From an uncultured Clostridia bacterium (GTDB taxonomy: Bacteria > Bacillota > Clostridia > Lachnospirales > Lachnospiraceae), in contig CAMZAI010000108.1 of the NCBI GenBank assembly GCA_947304065.1, positions 1-9,187 on the forward strand: a DNA stretch of 9,187 bases, in the 5' to 3' direction. Made by a program: the position numbers and the translations under genes. Each line of letters begins with the position of its first letter. The first letter of the stretch is position 1. The notes beneath the pieces are model-generated. The model saw only the letters and a list, made by a program, of their open reading frames with translations. It was not told where the DNA came from and did not search any database. Below, piece after piece: positions 5,969 to 9,187 of the stretch.

Positions 5969-7669
5969 TTATTCAACAGATGCGATGTAGTAATAGATCG
6001 GCTGACCGCCGTTGTGAATCTCTACATCAACGCTGTCGTACTTCTCCATGATCGCGTCCGCGATGGCCTGTGCGGATGCCTCGTCTGCTTCTTCTCCGTA
6101 GTAGATGCTGATAAGCTCCGAATCCTCATCGATCATCGACTCGATAAGTCCGACGGAAGTCTCGAACAGATCGGTTCCGACACTCTGGATCGTATGATCG
6201 TCAAGGCCCATGTAATCGCCCATTCTGATCTCTTTTCCATCGATCTTTGTATCGCGTACCGCATAGGTAACCGAACCGGTCCTGATGTTCTTCATGGCCT
6301 CGCGCATAGCGGCTTCATTCTCATCTGCCGTCTTATCGGGAAGATAGCTGATGATCGCCGAAATACCCTGAGGAATGGTCTTTGAAGGAATAACAACGAT
6401 ATTCTTGTCCTCGGTCATGGCCTTGGCCTGATCAGCGGCAAGAATGATATTCTTGTTGTTCGGCATGATGAAGATCGTGTCCGCATTAACTGCGTCGATC
6501 GCATTCAGCATGTCTTCGGTGCTCGGGTTCATCGTCTGGCCGCCCTCGATCAGATAGTCGACTCCGAGTCCGCGGAAGATCTCATTGATGCCCTCGCCGA
6601 TCGAAACTGCAATGAAGCCTACAGGCTTGCGGGGCTCGGCGGGCTTGGGCGCTTCGGGTTCGGGTGTCGGCTCCGCAGCCTTTACTGCCTGAGCCTTCTC
6701 CTGCTCAAGGAAGAGCTTCTCGTTATGCTCCTCGCGCATGTTGTCGACCTTCATCTTTGTCAGCTGGCCGTACTCAAGTCCCTTCTCAAACGCCTTTCCG
6801 GGATGATTCGTATGAACATGAACCTTAACAACCTCTTCATCGGCAACGCAAACGATCGAATCGCCGATCGACTCAAGGAACGCCTTAAACTTCAGCTCGT
6901 CCTGCTCCGTGAAAGGCTTCTCGAGCAGAATGATGAATTCGGTGCAATAACCGAACTTGATATCGGAAGTAGAAATATTCTCGGTATTTACCGGACCTCT
7001 CTCCGACTGAACGGGTACCTTGGTCACGCTCTCACCGGTAAAGGTAAATTCCTTACCGCAGAGAACCTCATATCCGCCCTTCATGATAACAAGGAGACCC
7101 TGTCCGCCGGAATCCACAACGCCCGCTTCCTTAAGCACGGGAAGCAGCTCGGGAGTAAGGGCAAGCACCTCCTCCATATAGTCGATGATCTTGCCTACGA
7201 ACTCAACCATATCCTCGGTCTGTCCTACAAGCTCTGCAGCCTTCTCGGCGCCGCCCTTCGCAACGGTGAGGATCGTTCCCTCCTTGGGCTTCATAACGGC
7301 CTTGTAAGCTGTCTCAACGGCCTTTGTAAAGGCAGCTGAAACAACATCCACCGTTATCTCGTCGTAATCACGTATAACCTTTGTAAAGCCACGTAAAAGC
7401 TGTGAAAGGATAACGCCCGAGTTTCCTCTGGCACCTCTTAAGGATCCGCTGGAGATAGCCTTAGCAAGTTCCTCCATGCCGGGATCCGCAAGAGCGTTAA
7501 CCTCACGGGCTGCGGACATGATCGTCATCGTCATGTTTGTACCTGTATCGCCGTCGGGAACAGGGAAGACGTTCAGCTCGTTGATCACATCCTTCTCGGA
7601 ATCTATAGCCTGGGCTCCGGCAAGAAATAACTTGCGCATGAGCGCCGCATTAACCGATTTAACAATCAC
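5969..7669 (-). CDS. fakA: Fatty acid kinase ATP-binding subunit FakA (DhaL/DAK2 domain protein, YloV homologue)
   Basis: Length is 566 residues. It starts at GTG 7669, supported by AGGAGG about 9 bases upstream. The N-terminal DhaL kinase domain (about 8-200) has the metal/ATP motif NVFPVPDGDTGTNM (Asp39, Asp41, Thr44, Asn45) and GSLRGARGNSGVILSQLLRG (76-95). The middle domain (about 230-315) has Cys242 (YCTEF) and His284/His286 (VHVHT), matching the zinc ligands known in Staphylococcus FakA. A Pro/Glu/Ala linker (about 330-348) leads to the C-terminal domain (349-566), with IMPNNKNI and the end YYYIASVE. FakA phosphorylates fatty acids bound to FakB (DegV) proteins, feeding exogenous acids into phospholipids. 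No fakB gene is in the window. It lies 21 bases after yloU, as in many Firmicutes. Older annotations call it a DAK2 or dihydroxyacetone kinase family protein; it is not a glycerone kinase. Confidence 0.95.
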   Translation of the reverse strand: MIVKSVNAALMRKLFLAGAQAIDSEKDVINELNVFPVPDGDTGTNMTMTIMSAAREVNALADPGMEELAKAISSGSLRGARGNSGVILSQLLRGFTKVIRDYDEITVDVVSAAFTKAVETAYKAVMKPKEGTILTVAKGGAEKAAELVGQTEDMVEFVGKIIDYMEEVLALTPELLPVLKEAGVVDSGGQGLLVIMKGGYEVLCGKEFTFTGESVTKVPVQSERGPVNTENISTSDIKFGYCTEFIILLEKPFTEQDELKFKAFLESIGDSIVCVADEEVVKVHVHTNHPGKAFEKGLEYGQLTKMKVDNMREEHNEKLFLEQEKAQAVKAAEPTPEPEAPKPAEPRKPVGFIAVSIGEGINEIFRGLGVDYLIEGGQTMNPSTEDMLNAIDAVNADTIFIMPNNKNIILAADQAKAMTEDKNIVVIPSKTIPQGISAIISYLPDKTADENEAAMREAMKNIRTGSVTYAVRDTKIDGKEIRMGDYMGLDDHTIQSVGTDLFETSVGLIESMIDEDSELISIYYGEEADEASAQAIADAIMEKYDSVDVEIHNGGQPIYYYIASVE

Positions 7670-7690
7670 GATATATTCCTCCTAAAACAA

Positions 7691-8047
7691 TTAATCAATC
7701 ACGCGAACGCCGTCGACATAGATATTAACCGTAACAACATCCAGTCCCGTGCATTCCTCGACTTTATACTTAACCGTCTCGCGAAGATTCTCGCAGACAG
7801 AAGGAATATTAACGCCGTAAGAAACAATGATATGAAGGTCTATTCTGAGTTTATTGTCCTCTACTTTAACATTTACTCCGTTTGCAAGGTTCTCGACCTT
7901 TAAGAGCTTGGCCAGGCCGTCCCTTACGCTGATCGAAGCCATTCCGACGATTCCGAAACACTCGCAGGCAGCTGCGCCCGCGCACTTCGCGATCACTTCG
8001 TTGTCAACAATAATCTCACCGTTTTCGGTCATAATAGTAACGTTCAT
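7691..8047 (-). CDS. yloU: Asp23/YloU family alkaline-shock-type protein
   Basis: Length is 118 residues from ATG 8047, with CGGAGG 7 bases upstream. A longer TTG-started version to 8077 is unlikely. Family hallmarks are GEIIVDNEVIAKCAGAAACE near the start (10-29), CFGIVGMA (30-37), a central LHIIVSYGVNIPSVCENLRE (71-90) and the closing VTVNIYVDGVRV. Asp23/YloU proteins are small cytosolic proteins, some held at the membrane by a partner. In many Firmicutes they lie directly before fakA, with a role linked to envelope or lipid homeostasis that is not settled. The protein has four cysteines (22, 28, 30 and 85, plus one at 99), three of them clustered near the start; whether they matter is unknown. 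It shares a transcript with fakA downstream. Confidence 0.93.
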   Translation of the reverse strand: MNVTIMTENGEIIVDNEVIAKCAGAAACECFGIVGMASISVRDGLAKLLKVENLANGVNVKVEDNKLRIDLHIIVSYGVNIPSVCENLRETVKYKVEECTGLDVVTVNIYVDGVRVID

Positions 8048-8054
8048 GTGTTGT

Positions 8055-8060
8055 CCTCCG
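8055..8060 (-). promoter_or_regulatory. Ribosome binding site fixing the yloU start at 8047
   Basis: CGGAGG on the minus strand lies 7 bases before ATG 8047 and would be inside the coding region if the TTG at 8077 were used. Confidence 0.85.
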
Positions 8061-8075
8061 TTATTGTTTTTTTGC

Positions 8076-8157
8076 AAGGCGATCCGGACCTCGAAACTTC
8101 CGGATGCTCATAAAAACGAAATGGGACTGCTAAAAGCAGCCCCACACATATCGCCTT
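8076..8157 (-). other. Foldable segment between rpmB and yloU (three-way junction possible)
   Basis: The arms AAGGCGAT (8076-8083) and ATCGCCTT (8150-8157) are exact inverted repeats enclosing two hairpins. One is the terminator-like stem at 8123-8143. The other is ATCCGGA/TCCGGAT around a 10-base loop (8082-8105). On the minus-strand RNA the outer arm begins within the rpmB stop codon. It ends about 15 bases before the yloU ribosome site, after a run of A. Confidence 0.5.
8111..8143 (-). terminator. Terminator-like hairpin after rpmB
   Basis: On the minus strand GGGGCTGC (8143-8136) pairs with GCAGTCCC (8130-8123) around TTTTA, eight pairs with one G-U. It is followed by ATTTCGTTTTT. The U-run starts six bases after the stem, so termination may be partial and some transcripts could read through into yloU-fakA. 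No separate yloU promoter is evident. Confidence 0.6.
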
Positions 8158-8354
8158 TAAGCACGCTCTACCTTGCCTGCTCTTAAACATGAAGTGCAAA
8201 CATACATCTTCTTTGTTCCGCCCTCAGTCTTAACTCTGACAGACTTAACGTTTGACTTCCATACTCTGTTAGCACGTCTTGAAACGTGGCTTCTGGAGTA
8301 GCTCAGATGATGTCCGTACATGTTAGTCTTCTCACAGATCTCACACTTTGCCAC
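8157..8354 (-). CDS. rpmB: 50S ribosomal protein L28 (bL28), zinc-binding four-cysteine form
   Basis: Length is 65 residues, normal for bL28. It starts at GTG 8354 with the excellent site AAGGAGGTG upstream. The pattern MAKCEICEKT with Cys4/Cys7 and YVCTSCLRAGKV with Cys53/Cys56 makes a zinc ribbon. The basic core SHVSRRANRVWKSNVKSVRV contacts 23S rRNA. In species that also carry a cysteine-free L28, the zinc-free copy is often under Zur control; no second copy is in this window. It has its own promoter just downstream of gerW and a hairpin after the stop, so it is probably expressed largely on its own, with some read-through to yloU. Confidence 0.97.
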   Translation of the reverse strand: MAKCEICEKTNMYGHHLSYSRSHVSRRANRVWKSNVKSVRVKTEGGTKKMYVCTSCLRAGKVERA

Positions 8355-8360
8355 CTAACA

Positions 8361-8369
8361 CACCTCCTT
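8361..8369 (-). promoter_or_regulatory. Ribosome binding site deciding the GTG start of rpmB
   Basis: AAGGAGGTG on the minus strand is a near-full anti-16S match, with its GGAGG core 8 bases before GTG 8354. Confidence 0.9.
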
Positions 8370-8422
8370 AATCCATATTAGGCGCAGAAAATCAATTTCT
8401 TTTAAATGCCTCAAACAAACCG

Positions 8423-8451
8423 ATTTTAACATAAGCCCGAAAATATTGCAA
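8423..8451 (-). promoter_or_regulatory. Sigma-A-like promoter of rpmB
   Basis: On the minus strand TTGCAA (8451-8446) and TAAAAT (8428-8423) are separated by exactly 17 bases, matching four and five of six consensus positions. It lies immediately after the gerW stop. Transcription would start near 8416, leaving a leader of about 60 bases in which I see no riboswitch-like fold. Confidence 0.65.
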
Positions 8452-8458
8452 CAGTTTT

Positions 8459-8860
8459 TTATTTCAGATTTTTATCAATAAATTTCCGGCCTTTTTTGTC
8501 CATTTCCTCTTCCTGTTCCTTATCCTTCGGCGTCTTCTTCAGACGGTCGATAACTTCGGGAATAGCGTCGAGAACACGGCTCACGGTATCCTGATTTTTT
8601 ATGTTCACGAGCCTGGTCTTGCCGTCCTGGATAACAAGAACGGAATTCGCGGTGATCTTACCGCCCATACCGCCGCCTGCACTGTTCTTAGAATCCTTGG
8701 CGAATGCGCCGGCGCCAACAGCGAAAGAAACATCGACAAGCGGAACTATGATGGTTCCGTCCTCAAACTTAACTGCGTCTCCGACAACCGTCTTTGCGGA
8801 AATAAATGAATCCATTCCCTTGAACAATGCTGCTGCGGTCTCGTTAAAATTCTCAGCCAT
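8459..8860 (-). CDS. gerW: GerW family protein (YtfJ-like, sporulation/germination-associated)
   Basis: Length is 133 residues from ATG 8860. An ATG at 8869 would add three residues, but its ribosome site would be one base away; the AGAGGGG at 8871-8877 is well placed for 8860. Features are FNETAAALFKGMDSFISAKT near the start, the family core VSFAVGAGAF (45-54), the glycine-rich AGGGMGGKITANSVLVI (61-77), and a charged Lys/Glu tail (109-133). In Bacillus, YtfJ/GerW is a spore protein needed for germination with some receptors. The family also occurs in Clostridia that are not known to sporulate, so it hints at, but does not prove, spore formation. The DUF2953 gene ends one base before it, the same partner as ytfI-ytfJ in Bacillus. 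Confidence 0.93.
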   Translation of the reverse strand: MAENFNETAAALFKGMDSFISAKTVVGDAVKFEDGTIIVPLVDVSFAVGAGAFAKDSKNSAGGGMGGKITANSVLVIQDGKTRLVNIKNQDTVSRVLDAIPEVIDRLKKTPKDKEQEEEMDKKGRKFIDKNLK

Positions 8861-8861
8861 T

Positions 8862-9187
8862 TCAATCATTCCCCTCTGCTTTTATTGTCTTATATACAAA
8901 TCTGCAATCTTTCTTCAAAATAACCTGCAATACGATGAACAGTACGGTTCCCAGCCTCGCGTGTCCCCTGAATTCGATATTCCCTTCAAGAACCGGGTTC
9001 TCGAAATCGGGCTCAAACTTCATGAAGTCGTGGAACATACCGTACGTCGCTCCCACGGCGGCCGTGATATATCCTGTCGTCGAAGGATCCTCAAAGCCGT
9101 AATGTGCATAACCCTTGAGCTTTCCCGGAAGAATATGCTTCAGTGCGGCGACCGCCCGGTTCAATGCATATCTGATGCCGTTCCTGA
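8862..9187 (-). CDS. DUF2953 family protein (YtfI-like), C-terminal part
   Basis: The frame is open to the right edge and ends with TGA at 8864-8862, so about 108 C-terminal residues are visible and the N-terminus is outside. A TTG at 9164 is an internal leucine, not a start. The sequence holds the family's C-terminal pattern: HILPGKLKGYAHYGFEDPSTTGYIT, then the FEPDFENPVLEG segment, GHARLG, and a hydrophobic stretch LFIVLQVILKK. Full-length members usually have N-terminal membrane segments. The molecular function is unknown. The gene lies immediately upstream of gerW with a one-base gap and is surely co-transcribed with it, as the YtfI/YtfJ pair is in Bacillus. Confidence 0.88.
   Translation of the reverse strand, partial: RNGIRYALNRAVAALKHILPGKLKGYAHYGFEDPSTTGYITAAVGATYGMFHDFMKFEPDFENPVLEGNIEFRGHARLGTVLFIVLQVILKKDCRFVYKTIKAEGND
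8871..8877 (-). promoter_or_regulatory. Ribosome binding site deciding the gerW start
   Basis: AGAGGGG on the minus strand is 10 bases from ATG 8860 but only one base from ATG 8869, so the inner ATG is favoured. It lies within the end of the DUF2953 gene. Confidence 0.7.

Noticed and set aside
8048..8077. TTG-started extension of yloU
   Set aside because: The CGGAGG site lies inside it and points to ATG 8047; family members begin at the shorter start.
9162..9164. TTG at 9164 as the start of the DUF2953 gene
   Set aside because: The frame is open to the window edge and the family is longer at the N-terminus, so this is an internal leucine codon in a partial gene.

Overview
The window looks like a chromosomal segment of a low-to-mid GC Firmicute of class Clostridia, probably Lachnospiraceae-like. 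The signs are strong Gram-positive Shine-Dalgarno sites (AAGGAGG type), the block rpmB - Asp23/YloU - FakA, the pair DUF2953 (YtfI-like) - GerW (YtfJ-like), and Pro/Thr/Glu-rich linkers on membrane-anchored SH3b proteins. There is no rRNA, tRNA, transposase, phage gene or CRISPR array. Ten of the eleven genes are on the minus strand; only the HtrA-type protease is on the plus strand. No gene-free stretch exceeds about 210 bases.

Right-hand part (about 5576-9187, minus strand, read right to left): the C-terminal part of a DUF2953 protein (cut by the window end) sits one base upstream of gerW. A sigma-A-like promoter just after gerW drives rpmB (ribosomal protein L28, zinc-ribbon form with four cysteines). 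A terminator-like hairpin inside a larger foldable segment separates rpmB from an Asp23/YloU gene. That gene is followed 21 bases later by fakA (fatty acid kinase, with its DhaL, zinc and C-terminal domains), and 15 bases after fakA by a stand-alone CheY-like receiver protein. A strong 18-bp hairpin terminator lies between the receiver gene and the convergent htrA.

Middle part (about 2091-5559): a 206-base divergent intergenic region holds a good sigma-A-like promoter for the leftward genes and, in front of htrA, a four-unit tandem array with an exact 11-bp period. The rightward gene is a membrane-anchored S1C (HtrA/DegP) serine protease with a PDZ domain. The leftward pair is a membrane-anchored DUF5050-like beta-propeller protein and a membrane-anchored protein with a Pro/Thr linker and two SH3b domains. 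All three proteins should act on the outer face of the membrane, so this is a small envelope module.

Left-hand part (1-2050, minus strand): two adjacent genes for proteins without signal peptides that I do not recognise. The first to be transcribed encodes 428 residues. The second is cut by the window's left edge after 248 residues. They are separated from the SH3b gene by a near-perfect palindrome that resembles a REP-type repeat or a weak terminator.

The most interesting points are the 11-bp phased array in front of htrA (suggesting control by an OmpR/PhoB-type regulator), the uncharacterised two-gene unit at the left, the orphan receiver gene attached to fakA, and the folded segment between rpmB and yloU.
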